Shown piece after piece: positions 34,607-44,415 of a DNA stretch of 64,000 bases. The notes below the pieces were generated by a model. It had not been told where the DNA came from. It saw only the letters and a program-made list of their open reading frames with translations, and ran no database searches. Within the stretch, counting starts at the first letter, position 1; each line of letters opens with the position of its first letter. The stretch is from AP-15 sp963846635 (GTDB taxonomy: Bacteria > Pseudomonadota > Alphaproteobacteria > ATCC43930 > CGMCC-115725), in the NCBI GenBank assembly GCA_963846635.1, contig CAWJXM010000018.1, positions 40,221 to 104,220 of the forward strand. Direction: 5' to 3'. The position numbers and the translations under genes were made by a program.

Positions 34607-36108
34607 TCAAGAGTGAGGGGATGCGGCGAGCGTCCCACATGGGCGCCGTCGCCGCGGCTGCGGTGCTGACCGCCTGTACAGTCGGCCCCGATTATCGTCG
34701 CCCGAGCGCGCCGGTGCCGGCGGAGTACAAGGAGGCGCGGCCGCAGCCCGGATGGAAGATCAGCCAGCCGCGCGAGGTCATCAATCGCGGCGCGTGGTGG
34801 TCGATCTACAACGATCCGGTGCTCGACAGCTTGGAGCGGCGGATCGACATTTCGAACCAGAACCTCAAAGCCGCTGCGGCCGCTCTGCGCGAGGCCGAAG
34901 AACTCGTCGCCGAGGCTCGGTCGGGCCTCTTCCCGACCGCCAATGCAGAACTCGCCGGCCAGCGCTCGCGCCCCGGTGCTGGCCTCAAGATCTCAAGCTT
35001 GTTCACCGACGAAGTGACCGCCAGCTGGACCCCGGATTTCTGGGGCCAAATCCGCCGCGAGGTCGAAGCCAATATCGCCAATGCGCAGGCGAGCGCCGCC
35101 GATCTCGCCAGTGCGCGACTCTCGGCACAGGGCACATTGGCCGGCGATTATCTGCAATTGCGCATCGCCGATGAGCTGAAACGCCTGCTCGACCGATTGT
35201 CCAAGGACTACGCCGAATCGGTGCGCATCACCCGCAATCAATACGCGGCCGGGACCGTCGCCCAGTCGGATGTGTCGCAGGCCGAAGCTCTGTGGTATTC
35301 CACCCAAGCGCAGGCGGTCGCCACCGGCGTCACCCGCGCAACCTTCGAGCATGCGATTGCCGTGCTGATCGGTGTCCCACCCGCCGATTTAACGATCCCG
35401 CCGACCGACTTCGTCATTCAGATCCCGGTTATCCCACCCGGCCTACCTTCGGCGCTACTCGAACGCCGCCCCGATATCGCCACCGCCGAGCGCCTGATGG
35501 CTGCGGCCAATGCCGATATTGGGGTCCAGGTTGCCAGCTTTTATCCGACGATAACTCTGTCCGGCAATGGCGGTACCTCCGCGGCGAGATTGGGTCAGCT
35601 GTTTAATGTGAATAACAGTTTCTGGTCGCTCGGCGCCAATCTGATCGAAACCGTGTTTCAGGGCGGTCTGCGCAATGCGGAGGTTCAGGCGGCAATCGCG
35701 GTCTTTAATCAGGATCTCGCCAATTACCGGCAGACTGTGCTGACGGCGTTTCAGCAGGTCGAAGACGAACTCGCTGCGTTGCGCATCTACGCCGAGGAAG
35801 CAAAGGTGCAGGATGCGGCGGTCGCCGCCTCGGGCGAGGCGGTGCGCGTGTTCAACAACCAATATCTTGCCGGCACCGTCGCCTATACCAGCGTCATCGT
35901 CGCCGAAGAAACCCAACTCACCAACCTCGAAACGGCGCTGACGATCCGCGAGAATCGGCTCGTCGCCAGCGCCAGCCTGATCCAGGCGCTGGGCGGCGGC
36001 TGGAAGGCTTCCGACTTGCCGACCCCGACCGAGGTCAAAGCCGCGGCACCGCTCAACTTTAACCCACTGCCGCCGGTCGTCCCGGTGCAGGGCCAGGGCC
36101 CGCCGTAA
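34603..36108 (+). CDS. NodT-family outer-membrane efflux lipoprotein
   Basis: A 501-residue outer-membrane channel for the RND system. The signal peptide ends in a lipobox (AVAAAAVLTAC, Cys about 25) followed by TVGPDYRRPSAPVPAEY, the classic NodT start. Two OEP repeats follow, with long helices (LKAAAAALREAEELVAEARS, ASAADLASARLSAQGTLAGD, ELAALRIYAEEAKVQDAAVA). The ATG at 34603 overlaps the pump stop (ATGA), completing the operon. The C-terminus is Pro-rich (PVVPVQGQGPP). Family membership is clear; the partner pump is inferred from linkage. Confidence 0.9.
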   Translation: MIKSEGMRRASHMGAVAAAAVLTACTVGPDYRRPSAPVPAEYKEARPQPGWKISQPREVINRGAWWSIYNDPVLDSLERRIDISNQNLKAAAAALREAEELVAEARSGLFPTANAELAGQRSRPGAGLKISSLFTDEVTASWTPDFWGQIRREVEANIANAQASAADLASARLSAQGTLAGDYLQLRIADELKRLLDRLSKDYAESVRITRNQYAAGTVAQSDVSQAEALWYSTQAQAVATGVTRATFEHAIAVLIGVPPADLTIPPTDFVIQIPVIPPGLPSALLERRPDIATAERLMAAANADIGVQVASFYPTITLSGNGGTSAARLGQLFNVNNSFWSLGANLIETVFQGGLRNAEVQAAIAVFNQDLANYRQTVLTAFQQVEDELAALRIYAEEAKVQDAAVAASGEAVRVFNNQYLAGTVAYTSVIVAEETQLTNLETALTIRENRLVASASLIQALGGGWKASDLPTPTEVKAAAPLNFNPLPPVVPVQGQGPP

Positions 36109-36134
36109 CGCCGGCCGAGCCATCGCCGCGGCGG

Positions 36135-37355
36135 TCAACCTGGACCAGCGAATGGCAGACGCCGGAACAGACGCCGGTAGAGCGCGAGATAGGCTCCCTG
36201 AAACAGCGCCGCGACAACAAACGGCACCGCCAGCAAATCAGCACCGAGTAGATACCCGCCGAGCAGCGGCCCCAATGCGCGCGGAATTTGACTCGAAATC
36301 GTCCCCAGGCTGGTGGCGAGGCCGCGCCGCTCGACGCTGACGAGCTGAACCGTCAGCGCCTGCCGCGCGCCGGCTGTCGACCGGCTGAGCGTCGAGCGCA
36401 ATATGTGCAGGGCCGCCGCTATGCCAAAGCTCGGCGAAAACGGCAGCGCCAGCAGAAAGACCAGTCCCAAAAGCCGCATCAGGACAACGCTGTCGACAAG
36501 GCCGAGAACCGCGATCAACCGGCCGGTGCCGAGCGTTGACAGGCCCGCCAGCACAAAGCCGGCGCTCATGACCGGACCGATCTGCTGTGGGCCGACGCCA
36601 AAGCGCAGGTGAAACCAATAGGCGAGAAAGGGCCCGACCAAGCTGTTGCCGAGGCCGTTGAGCAGATTTACACCCGCCAAGCCGGCGAGCCGGCGCCGCT
36701 CGTCGCGGCGCTGCTGCGGTGGCGCAGGCGCGGGCGGCGCCGCCTCGTGCTGGTCGGGGATGCGGCTGAGCAGCGCAAAGCAGGCGAGGGCGGAAAGTGC
36801 GGTTAGCGCGAAAATCGGGCGATAGGCGAGGGCCGGGGGCAGGTGCGCGCGCAACATGCCCGGCACCGTTGCGATCACCGATCCCGCCGCCATCCCAAAA
36901 AAACCCGCTGCCACATTGCGGCGAAAGGCATGCGCAATCCCGGCCGAATTCAGGCCCGCGGCCAGCCAGGCCTGCTCGATCGGGCTGAATGGCCCGGTTG
37001 CGCCGTTGGCGCCGCGGCCGTAGGTGCCGAAGACCGCGGCGAGGCCGAGCCAGATCGGCTGGCTGGTGACGAGCGCCACTGCCGCGGCGGCCATCTGCAT
37101 TGCCTCATAGGCCAACAAGAAGCGCTTGCGCCCAAGCCGATCGCTGAGCGGCCCCAATGTCAGTGTCAGCGCGACATTGACCACCATGCCGACAGCAAAC
37201 AGCACGCCGATCCAAATCGCCGGCCAGGCGAGCGCGCGCAAATAGAGCACGAAATCGACGACAAGGGCACCCTGCGCGATGCTGCGCAGCGCACGCGCCG
37301 CAATCAGCCGGCGGGTCTTCCGGTCCAGATGCCCGTTCACCTGCGTTCCATCCAT
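36135..37355 (-). CDS. MFS transporter
   Basis: A 406-residue major facilitator with 12 hydrophobic segments. The loop 2-3 signature is present (GPLSDRLGRKRFLLAYEA), and the central loop is rich in Ala/Pro/Arg (RIPDQHEAAPPAPAPPQQRR). The substrate is unknown; the family includes drug and sugar exporters. It is convergent with the efflux operon (stops 27 bases apart) and not part of it. Confidence 0.8.
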   Translation of the reverse strand: MDGTQVNGHLDRKTRRLIAARALRSIAQGALVVDFVLYLRALAWPAIWIGVLFAVGMVVNVALTLTLGPLSDRLGRKRFLLAYEAMQMAAAAVALVTSQPIWLGLAAVFGTYGRGANGATGPFSPIEQAWLAAGLNSAGIAHAFRRNVAAGFFGMAAGSVIATVPGMLRAHLPPALAYRPIFALTALSALACFALLSRIPDQHEAAPPAPAPPQQRRDERRRLAGLAGVNLLNGLGNSLVGPFLAYWFHLRFGVGPQQIGPVMSAGFVLAGLSTLGTGRLIAVLGLVDSVVLMRLLGLVFLLALPFSPSFGIAAALHILRSTLSRSTAGARQALTVQLVSVERRGLATSLGTISSQIPRALGPLLGGYLLGADLLAVPFVVAALFQGAYLALYRRLFRRLPFAGPG

Positions 37356-37515
37356 CGCGGAGCCGGGTCGGGTCCGGACCCGATTTCGGCCCGCTTACAG
37401 CAACATGGAGCCGCCATTAAATCCCTGCAATGCGCGGCTTTGCGGGTATGCAGCGATCAGGGACGGCATAGATCAAGACGAGGGGCATTGGCCCCGATTT
37501 TCACTGAGGACGACA

Positions 37516-38013
37516 ATGACGAGGTTACGTACATCGGTCATGGCAGCGGCTCTGTTGGCCGGTGCCACAGCGATCGGGCTCGCCCCCGCTTTTGCAGAAA
37601 CGGCGCCGTCGCCGGCCAATGTCACCGGCCAGAGCCAATCGCATCACCACGGCCGCTTTGGCATGATGCCGGGCCAATTGGTCGACGGCCGCATCGCGTT
37701 CCTAAAGACCGAGCTCAAAATTACCTCGGCGCAAGAGGCGCAGTGGGATCAATTTGCCGCTGTCATGCGCCAGAATGCACAATCGCTCGACCAGGCGATC
37801 GCCAATGCCCGGCAGCACCGCGGCACGGCGACGAACGCCGCCGACCGCATCGAGATGCAGGCGCAGTTCGCCAAGCTTCGGGCCGACAACGAAGCACGTC
37901 TGGCAAACGCGTTTCGACCGCTTTATGCGAGCTTCTCACCCGAGCAGCAGCAGGTCGCGAACGAGCTGATGAGCCATGCCGGCTGGCATCACGGATGGCA
38001 CCATCGCGCCTGA
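37516..38013 (+). CDS. LTXXQ/Spy-like periplasmic protein
   Basis: A 165-residue exported protein: signal peptide MTRLRTSVMAAALLAGATAI ending LAPAFA, a His-rich stretch (QSQSHHHGRFGMMPG), then a helical domain with DGRIAFLKTELKITSAQEAQWDQFA and YASFSPEQQQVANELM, the two motifs of the LTXXQ family, and a His-rich tail (GWHHGWHHRA). It is probably a periplasmic chaperone or stress protein, with possible metal binding inferred from the histidines. TGAGGA just upstream of the ATG at 37516 is a good ribosome site. Confidence 0.75.
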   Translation: MTRLRTSVMAAALLAGATAIGLAPAFAETAPSPANVTGQSQSHHHGRFGMMPGQLVDGRIAFLKTELKITSAQEAQWDQFAAVMRQNAQSLDQAIANARQHRGTATNAADRIEMQAQFAKLRADNEARLANAFRPLYASFSPEQQQVANELMSHAGWHHGWHHRA

Positions 38014-38050
38014 AGTGGGTTGCGCTAGAGCAAAGTCTTGTGCCGAGCAT

Positions 38051-38073
38051 GCCGCCGGGCTCGCCCCGGCGGC
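38051..38073 (+). terminator. Hairpin after the LTXXQ gene
   Basis: GCCGCCGGG and CCCGGCGGC pair around CTCGC, 38 bases after the stop. Only a weak T-run follows (TTGCCGTTT), so it is a probable but imperfect intrinsic terminator. Confidence 0.4.
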
Positions 38074-38190
38074 TTGCCGTTTACCCTGGGCCGGTTGCCA
38101 AGCCCGCGCGGCAGGTCGGATCAGCGGATTGACAGCACTGTGCGCTAAGTCAAAGACTTCGCCCCGTTTGCGTGACGAAGAGGCGATCGG

Positions 38191-40276
38191 GTGATAGGAA
38201 GCGGCGGCAGACTGGGCGTCGATATCGGCGGTACCTTTACCGATGTAGCCCTCGAAATGGGCGAGCGGCGGTGGAGCGCCAAGATCCTGACAACGCCCGA
38301 AGCCCCAGAGCGCGCGGTCATCGAGGTCATGCACCGCGTTCTGGGCGAGGCCGGCATCGCTCCCACCGAGCTGTCGCTGATCATTCACGGTACGACCTTG
38401 GCGACAAACGCATTGATCGAGCGCAAAGGAGCCAAGACCGCGCTTTTGACCACCGAGGGCTTTCGCGACACGATCGAGATCCGCCACGAAAACCGCTTCG
38501 AGCAATACGACGTCAACATCGATCTGCCGCCGCCCTTGGTACCGCGCCGGCTGCGCTTTCCGGTGCGCGAGCGCATCGACGCACGCGGCCGGGTGTTGGT
38601 GCCGCTCGACGAGGCGGACGTGGCGGCAATCGCCAAGCGCCTGGCTGAGCTGGGGATCGAGGCGGCGGCGATCGGATTTCTGCACAGCTTCACCAACCCG
38701 GCCCATGAACAGCGTGCCGGCGAGATCCTGGCCCGGCATCTGCCCTCGCTGGCGATCACCTTGTCGAGCGAAGTGTCGCCCGAAATGCGCGAATACGAGC
38801 GCTTTTCGACCGCCTGCGCCAATGCCTATGCCCAGCCGATGATCGGGCGTTACATCGCCAATCTCGAGACCCTGCTGCGCCGCGAGGGGTTTTCCTGTCC
38901 ACTGTTTCTGATGCTATCGGGGGGCGGGCTGACTGCGGCCGAGACCGCGATCCGCTTTCCGGTGCGACTCGTCGAATCGGGGCCGGCGGGCGGCGCCATT
39001 TTCGCCGCCGAAATCGCCCGGCAATTGGGTCTTGACAAGGTCCTGTCCTACGACATGGGCGGGACGACGGCGAAGATTTGCGTGATCGACGATCTGAAAC
39101 CGCAGACCAACCGCGCGTTTGAAGTGGCGCGGGTCTATCGTTTCAAAAAGGGCAGCGGCCTGCCATTGCGCATCCCGGTCATCGAAATGGTTGAGATCGG
39201 TGCCGGCGGCGGCTCGATTGCGCGCGTCGATGCGTTGAAGCGGATTAGCGTCGGCCCCGACAGCGCCGGCGCCGATCCGGGGCCCGCCTGCTATGGCCGC
39301 GGCGGCGAGGCGCCGACCGTGACCGATGCCGATCTGGTACTCGGCCGCATCGATCCGGCGGGGTTTTCCGGCGGCAAAATGGCGCTCGATCGGGTCGACT
39401 GCCGAGGCGGCAATACGGCGAGAAATAGCGGACCCGTTGGCCTTACCGCTCGAGCTGGCGGCACTCGGGGTCAGTGAGATCGTCGACGAGAACATGGCGA
39501 ATGCGGCCCGCGTCCACGCGATCGAGAGCGGCAAGGATGCCCGCGGTCGCACCCTTGTTGCGTTTGGCGGTGCGGCACCGCTGCACGCGGCGCGGCTCGC
39601 CGAAAAGCTTGGCCTCGATCATGTGCTGGTGCCGTCCTACGCTGGGGTCGGCTCGGCGGTCGGCTTTTTGCGCGCGCCGATCGCCTATGAGATCGTGCGC
39701 TCGGCCCTGCAACGGCTCGAGGGATTCGATGCCGAGGCCGCCAACACGTTGTTGGTGGCGATGCGCACCGAGGCGGAGGAGATCATCCGCCGCGGCGCTC
39801 CCGACGCGCCGCTGACCGAAACCCGCTCCGCATTCATGCGCTATCGCGGCCAGGGCCATGAGATTGCGGTGCCATTGCCGACGCGCCGCTATCAGCAAGA
39901 TGACGCGGCAACCTTGCGCGGCCTTTTCGAGGATGCCTATCGCCGGCTCTATCACCGCGTCATTCCCGGCGTCGAAGTCGAAGTATTGAGCTGGGTGTTG
40001 CTGCTCTCCGCACCGCCGCCGGCCGAACCGGCGCCACCCCCTCCCGCGCCGCCGGCCTATACGCCCGCACCTGCCCGCGATCGAGCCGTGTTCGATCCCG
40101 AATTGGGCGAGTTTGTCACAATCGGGATCCACGAGCGCCAGCAGCTGAAACCGGGGGCACGAATTCCCGGCCCCGCGGTCATCGTCGAAGACGAGACTTC
40201 GACTGTCGTCACCCGACTGTTTACCGCTCGTATCGATGCTTTCGGCTATATCGAACTCACCCGCAATGTGGAGTGA
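38191..40276 (+). pseudogene. hyuA: Hydantoinase/oxoprolinase A-like protein, frameshifted
   Basis: The first frame (38191-39477) has the ASKHA start RLGVDIGGTFTDVALEMG, HGTTLATNALIERKGAKTAL, LVESGPAGGAIFAAEIARQLG, YDMGGTTAKICVIDDL and GAGGGSIARVDALKRISVGP. After ALDRVD an extra base (T at about 39400) moves the frame. The second frame (39326-40276) continues AEAAIRREIADPLALPLELA, VAFGGAAPLHAARLAEKLG, and the usual C-terminal domain. The joined protein (about 690 residues) matches the ATP-dependent hydantoinase/5-oxoprolinase A subunit. No B subunit follows; a resolvase remnant is next, suggesting that the operon was cut by a rearrangement. Confidence 0.85.
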
Positions 40277-40425
40277 TGCTTCCCGTGCCGCGGTTTGGCT
40301 CGGCTATGGGGGTCACTGCACGATTTGTAAAAAATCGCACGCTAATAGGCCTTAGATTTCTATTGCCTTTTGGCGCGATTTTGAAAGACGCTTTTGAAAG
40401 GAAAATCCCAGGAGCAGCCTAAGGC

Positions 40426-40749
40426 GATGCCGGCGCCGGCTTCCGCTCGATCACCGAGGCGATCGACACCACGATGCCAGCGGGTCGCATGATGATGCAG
40501 ATGGTCGGAAGCTTTGCCGAGTTCGAACGCGCCATGATCCGGGAACGGACGTCCGCCGGTCTGGCCGCGGCACGCGCTGAGGGCCGCATCGGCGGCCGGC
40601 GCAAGAAGCTCGATCCGGCCAAGCGCCGCGAAATCGCCGAAAGCGTCATCTCCGGCCGCAAGACCGGCGCCGCGATGGCGCGGCTCTACAATGTCAGCGC
40701 GCCGATCGTATCACGGATCGTCGCTCAACACCGGATGGTCAGCCCATAG
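40426..40749 (+). pseudogene. Resolvase/invertase remnant (N-terminus missing)
   Basis: Homology starts at GAGFRSITEAIDTTMPAGRM and runs through MMQMVGSFAEFERAMIRERT and GLAAARAEGRIGGRRKKLDP to a short HTH tail (IAESVISGRKTGAAMARLYN). This is the second half of a small serine recombinase; the catalytic serine and first 90 or so residues are absent. The left junction marks a recombination break next to the hydantoinase gene. A similar remnant lies at 62359-62823. Confidence 0.75.
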
Positions 40750-40792
40750 CTCAATGGCGATATGAAAATCGGGGCGGGGTGGAGGAGAGGAG

Positions 40793-41695
40793 ATGCCAGT
40801 TTCGAAAAAGCCGCGCTCAAAAACCGTCGTCAAAACCTCGCCGAAAGCCAGCGCTCCCGCAGCGTTGCCAGACAGGCGCGCGATGGAGAGTTTCCTGGCC
40901 GCGATCGCCGGACACCGCGGTGACGACGCGACAGCGAAAGCGCAGGACATAATGTACGAGGCATGGGAGCGGAACACCTCCCGTTCCCGGATAGCGCTCG
41001 CCCGCAAAGCACTCGGCATCTCGCCCCTCTGCGCTGACGCTTATGTCCTCCTGGCCGAAGAAGCAGCCCGATCTATCGAGGAGGCTCGAGACTACTATGC
41101 GAAGGGTGTCGAGGCCGGGGAATTGGCGCTCGGACCGGAGGGCTTCAAGGAGTATGCTGGCCACTTCTGGGGTTTTCTCGAAACACGCCCGTATATGCGG
41201 GCCAGGGCCGGGCTCGCGGGCACGCTCCTGAAACTTGGCGACGTCGCCGGTGCCATCGCCCACTACCGCGACATGCTCAAGTTGAACCCGAACGACAATC
41301 AGGGAATACGGTACGTCCTTGCCGGGTGCCTGCTCAGACAAGACGATGACAGCGCGCTCAAAGAATTGCTGGCCGCGCACGAGGACGGAAGCGCGTTCTG
41401 GCTCTATACCCGGGCGCTCGTGGCTTTTCGCGAGAGCGGAGAGGATAAGCAGGCCGCGGCCCTGGTCAAGGATGCCTGGTCGGCGAACGAGCATGTACCC
41501 GCCATCCTAGCCGGCACGAAGCCTCCGGTGATCTCGGACGATGACTACGTCACTATGGGTGGTCCGGACGAGGCGACCTACTACGTCACGGAATGCGGCG
41601 CAGCGTGGCATCGTACGCCCGGCGCGGTCGCGTGGCTGACAAAGCTCGCCGCCACCTTGGCGCCGAAACGTCGGACCCGCGCGACTATGCACTGA
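40793..41695 (+). CDS. Tetratricopeptide-repeat protein
   Basis: A 300-residue soluble protein with helical TPR-like repeats (IALARKALGISPLCADAYVL then LAEEAARSIEEARDYYAKGV; AGTLLKLGDVAGAIAHYRDML then KLNPNDNQGIRYVLAGCLLR). The N-terminus is basic (MPVSKKPRSKTVVKTSPK), and the C-terminus contains ISDDDYVTMGGPDEATYYVTE. Proteins of this kind are frequent next to mobile elements in alphaproteobacteria; the role is unknown. It ends five bases before the IS701-like element. Confidence 0.7.
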   Translation: MPVSKKPRSKTVVKTSPKASAPAALPDRRAMESFLAAIAGHRGDDATAKAQDIMYEAWERNTSRSRIALARKALGISPLCADAYVLLAEEAARSIEEARDYYAKGVEAGELALGPEGFKEYAGHFWGFLETRPYMRARAGLAGTLLKLGDVAGAIAHYRDMLKLNPNDNQGIRYVLAGCLLRQDDDSALKELLAAHEDGSAFWLYTRALVAFRESGEDKQAAALVKDAWSANEHVPAILAGTKPPVISDDDYVTMGGPDEATYYVTECGAAWHRTPGAVAWLTKLAATLAPKRRTRATMH

Positions 41696-41767
41696 CTCGC
41701 TAACCTGGGCTTTGGCGGTTTTGGGTAAGCGACAGAGCTGCGTTCGCATGCATGAAGCTGGCCCCTA

Positions 41768-42412
41768 TCAGCGTTTGAAGCGGACAGAACCCATTGCTCC
41801 GGTGAGCACGGCGGCTCGGTAGATGCCGATCGCGAAGCGCGGGTCCCGGGCAAGGGTGTCCCCCTGGGTGCGCCGCAAGGCGGGAGCCCTGGTGAATACC
41901 TCTTCCATCAGATCCGAGGTGACCGGCACGATGATGCGGGCGGTCATCGCGAAGCTTTCGGGCTGTAGAAGACGCGCGGCCATCTCCACCCCGCGTGGCG
42001 CGCTCTTTTCCATGGTCTCATCGACCAACCAGATCTCCCCGCCGCGCAGCAGGTCCCGCAGGATCAGGCCCGCAGTTTCGTGCCGCCGCTCGACACGCCA
42101 GAGGGAGAAACGGGCATGGCGCATCGCCTCGCGCACGATCGCTTCGTCGGCGTCCGGAGCGAACCGTGCTGTCCGGGCGTAGCGGTCGAGCGGGTGTGAG
42201 CGGCCCGGTCTGGGCCGGTAGGTGGCAAGATCCTCCACGAGCGTCATGTCATGCTCGCTTTCGAGTACCACCGTCCTACCCTGCGTCAGGCCGAGCCGCT
42301 TGGCCCAGTCCAGCACGACGTCCGGGGCGATGATGTCCAGGACAGCCTGGTGGTGTTCCTTGCTGATCTGACGTAGGCGCCGGTAGCGGGTCAGGATCTC
42401 GGTCCGGGTCAT
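41768..42412 (-). CDS. Unknown passenger protein of the IS701-like element
   Basis: A 214-residue soluble protein starting MTRTEILTRYRRLRQISKEH, with HHQAVLDIIAPDVVLDWAKR and RTVVLESEHDMTLVEDLATY, later GEIWLVDETMEKSAPRGVEM. It lies inside the IS701-like ends and runs divergently from the transposase: the starts are about 160 bases apart. The frame is clean and protein-like. I do not recognise a family. The position suggests a transposase regulator or an accessory/cargo protein, but this is only inference. Confidence 0.65.
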   Translation of the reverse strand: MTRTEILTRYRRLRQISKEHHQAVLDIIAPDVVLDWAKRLGLTQGRTVVLESEHDMTLVEDLATYRPRPGRSHPLDRYARTARFAPDADEAIVREAMRHARFSLWRVERRHETAGLILRDLLRGGEIWLVDETMEKSAPRGVEMAARLLQPESFAMTARIIVPVTSDLMEEVFTRAPALRRTQGDTLARDPRFAIGIYRAAVLTGAMGSVRFKR

Positions 42413-42570
42413 CAGTGGCGACTGTGGCGTTGACGCGGGAGGTGGCGGGTTGCCATCGCGAGAGCAGATGCGGAAAGCATCTGGGCAGGGCAAGCGGAGA
42501 AGAGGCACTGGCGATGCCCCGCCCCCATCCTCTCCCTGAAGACGAGATGACCTCGTGGGGGGAGCGAGCC

Positions 42571-43974
42571 ATGGCGCAGAGTGGTGAAACCGGCAGCGCC
42601 CGGGCGATGGAGATCTGGCTGCTGCCGTTCGCGGCGATGTTCACGCAGCCATCGTGGCTGAACGCGGTGGCGCTGGCGACGGGAGCCCTGCTGTGCCTGA
42701 ACCGCCGGACGGTGTGCGCGGCGCTGCGGGCGGTGGACGGCACGTCGGACAACGGGTTCAGTCGGTTCCATCGGTTCTTGTCGCGCGGGGCGTGGTCGGG
42801 TCTGACCGGTTCGAGGATCCTGCTTGGCTTGCTGCTGAAGGCGTTTGTGCCGGACGGCCAGCCGCTGGTGATTGGCGTGGACGATACCATCGAACGTCGG
42901 CGCGGCAGCAAGATCCGCGACAAAGGGATCGACCGTGATCCGGTGCGGTCAAGCCGCGGGTTCTTCGTCAAGGTCGAGGGTTTGCGCTGGTTGTCGTTGC
43001 AGGTGCTGGCCCGACCCGGTTTTGCGACGCGCACCTGGGGGTTGCCGTTCCTGACCGTGCTGTGCCGTTCGGAACGGGCCAATGCCAAGAGGCGGCGGCG
43101 ACACCAGACGGTGCCGGAGAAGGCTGCCCGGGGGATGCGGCTGATGGCTCGCTGGTTTCCGCACCGGCGGCTGGTGATGGTGGGAGACGGCGCTTTCGCC
43201 AGCCTGGAGCTTTTCCGCACGCTGCGTTGCCATGCCCTGGGTGTGGCCCGCTGCCGGATGGACGCGCGGTTCTTCAATCCACCGCCAGCGCGCAAGACAG
43301 GACAGAAGGGGCGGCCGCGCGTTATCGGCACCCGTCAGCTGACGCCAAGGACCCGGTCGGTCAGGAAGGCCACCAAGTGGGTACGCATGACCATTCCGGG
43401 ATGGCGGGCCGAGGATGGCACGACAGATCGGCCAGTCGATGTGGCGACGGGAACGGCCCTGTGGAACGCGCACGGCATCACCGTGCCGGTGCGCTGGGTG
43501 CCGACCCGGGACCCGGCTGGGCGCGCCGAGACGCGCGTCTTCGTCTGCTCCGACCCGCAGAGGTCAGCGTCGGAGATCCTGACCTGGTACGCGATGCGAT
43601 GGGCGGGTGAGGTGACCTTCGAAGAGGCCCGGCGCCATCTCGGGGTCGAGACACAGCGCCAATGGTCGGATCTGGCGATCCACCGAACCACGCCGCTCTT
43701 GTTCGGACTGTTCTCGCTGGTGATCCTGTGGGCCTCCGAACTGGCCGCGAAGACCGGGAAGCTGTCGGTGCTCGGCGCGGCTTGGTACAAGAAGTCGGAC
43801 CCGACGTTCTCGGACTGCCTCGCCACCGTCCGGCGGATCCTTTGGGCCGAGGAGGCCGTGCGCCCGATCCTATGGCGGGACGATTTTCCGACTTGGCGGT
43901 CGCGAGCACGAACCACCGAAAAACCCAGGCCTCTTCAGCAGCGTCTGGCGGAGCTTACGTCCTACGCCGCCTGA
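42571..43974 (+). CDS. IS701-like DDE transposase (element A)
   Basis: A 467-residue DDE transposase. Likely acidic residues: Asp in PLVIGVDDTIERRRG, Asp in LVMVGDGAFASLEL and Glu in EVTFEEARRHLGVETQRQWS. Other family-typical blocks are RRTVCAALRAVDG, GFSRFHRFLSRGAWSGL and DRDPVRSSRGFFVKVEGLRW. The ATG at 42571 follows a strong GGGGGGAG ribosome site; in-frame starts further upstream (GTG 42415, ATG 42547) are less likely. Assignment to IS701 (DDE_5-type) is from general memory of the family. The gene looks complete and possibly active. Confidence 0.75.
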   Translation: MAQSGETGSARAMEIWLLPFAAMFTQPSWLNAVALATGALLCLNRRTVCAALRAVDGTSDNGFSRFHRFLSRGAWSGLTGSRILLGLLLKAFVPDGQPLVIGVDDTIERRRGSKIRDKGIDRDPVRSSRGFFVKVEGLRWLSLQVLARPGFATRTWGLPFLTVLCRSERANAKRRRRHQTVPEKAARGMRLMARWFPHRRLVMVGDGAFASLELFRTLRCHALGVARCRMDARFFNPPPARKTGQKGRPRVIGTRQLTPRTRSVRKATKWVRMTIPGWRAEDGTTDRPVDVATGTALWNAHGITVPVRWVPTRDPAGRAETRVFVCSDPQRSASEILTWYAMRWAGEVTFEEARRHLGVETQRQWSDLAIHRTTPLLFGLFSLVILWASELAAKTGKLSVLGAAWYKKSDPTFSDCLATVRRILWAEEAVRPILWRDDFPTWRSRARTTEKPRPLQQRLAELTSYAA

Positions 43975-44005
43975 CACCCTCCCAAACCGCCAAAGTCCAG
44001 CTTAG

Positions 44006-44160
44006 AGCCTGACTTGAAATGAATTCCGAGTTCCCAATAGGTTGCCGTCACCCCCGCGAAAGCGGAGGTCCAGAGCTTGCCCCTGGCTTGAACAGGGGGC
44101 AAACTGCTGCGGCGTTGCCAGCCCTAGATTCCCGCTTTCGCGGGAATGACGGAGAGAGGC
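44006..44160. repeat. REP-containing repeat X, left copy
   Basis: AGCCTGACTTGAAATGAATT starts a stretch followed by TTCCCAATAGG and a REP doublet (GTCACCCCCGCGAAAGCGG ... TTCCCGCTTTCGCGGGAATG). A near-identical copy in inverted orientation lies at 46085-46207. Both directly abut an IS701-like end. Confidence 0.7.
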
Positions 44161-44389
44161 GACAACTGGTTGAAACTGGCGGACTCATTATCGGTCGGGC
44201 TCTTAGTGTGCAGTTTTGTAACAGGGGCAAAACCGCGGGCGTGGGCACACATTGGTCATTTTTGCCGACAGGGCAGCCCTGGGTGGGTCCGCGCGTCTGA
44301 ACGCTGCTGCGCCGGCCGGCTCACCCCAGTGGGTTGGATATGTCACACCGCCGCGGGGATCGACCGCTGATGCGATTTTCTGGCTTCGC

Positions 44390-44415
44390 ACGGAGAGCAA
44401 TTACGGAGAGCAATT
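44390..44415 (+). repeat. 13-bp tandem duplication in IS66 copy 1
   Basis: ACGGAGAGCAATT occurs twice in a row (44390-44402, 44403-44415), just before the transposase start. The same duplication is in copy 2 at 58383-58408. Confidence 0.85.

Larger units (their letters stand above)
41700..44005 (+). mobile_element. IS701-like element A with passenger gene
   Basis: The ends carry matching inverted sequences. On the left, CTAACCTGGGCTTTGGCGGT; on the right, read inward, CTAAGCTGGACTTTGGCGGT. The 2306-bp element holds a DDE transposase on the plus strand and a divergent minus-strand gene. The related element B (46208-47704) has similar CTAAGTTCGACTTTGG ends but no passenger. No clear target duplication was seen. 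Confidence 0.65.

Noticed and set aside
36843..38132. 429-codon plus-strand frame over the MFS gene
   Set aside because: It runs antisense through a clear MFS transporter and then through the LTXXQ gene in the wrong frame; a high-GC artefact.
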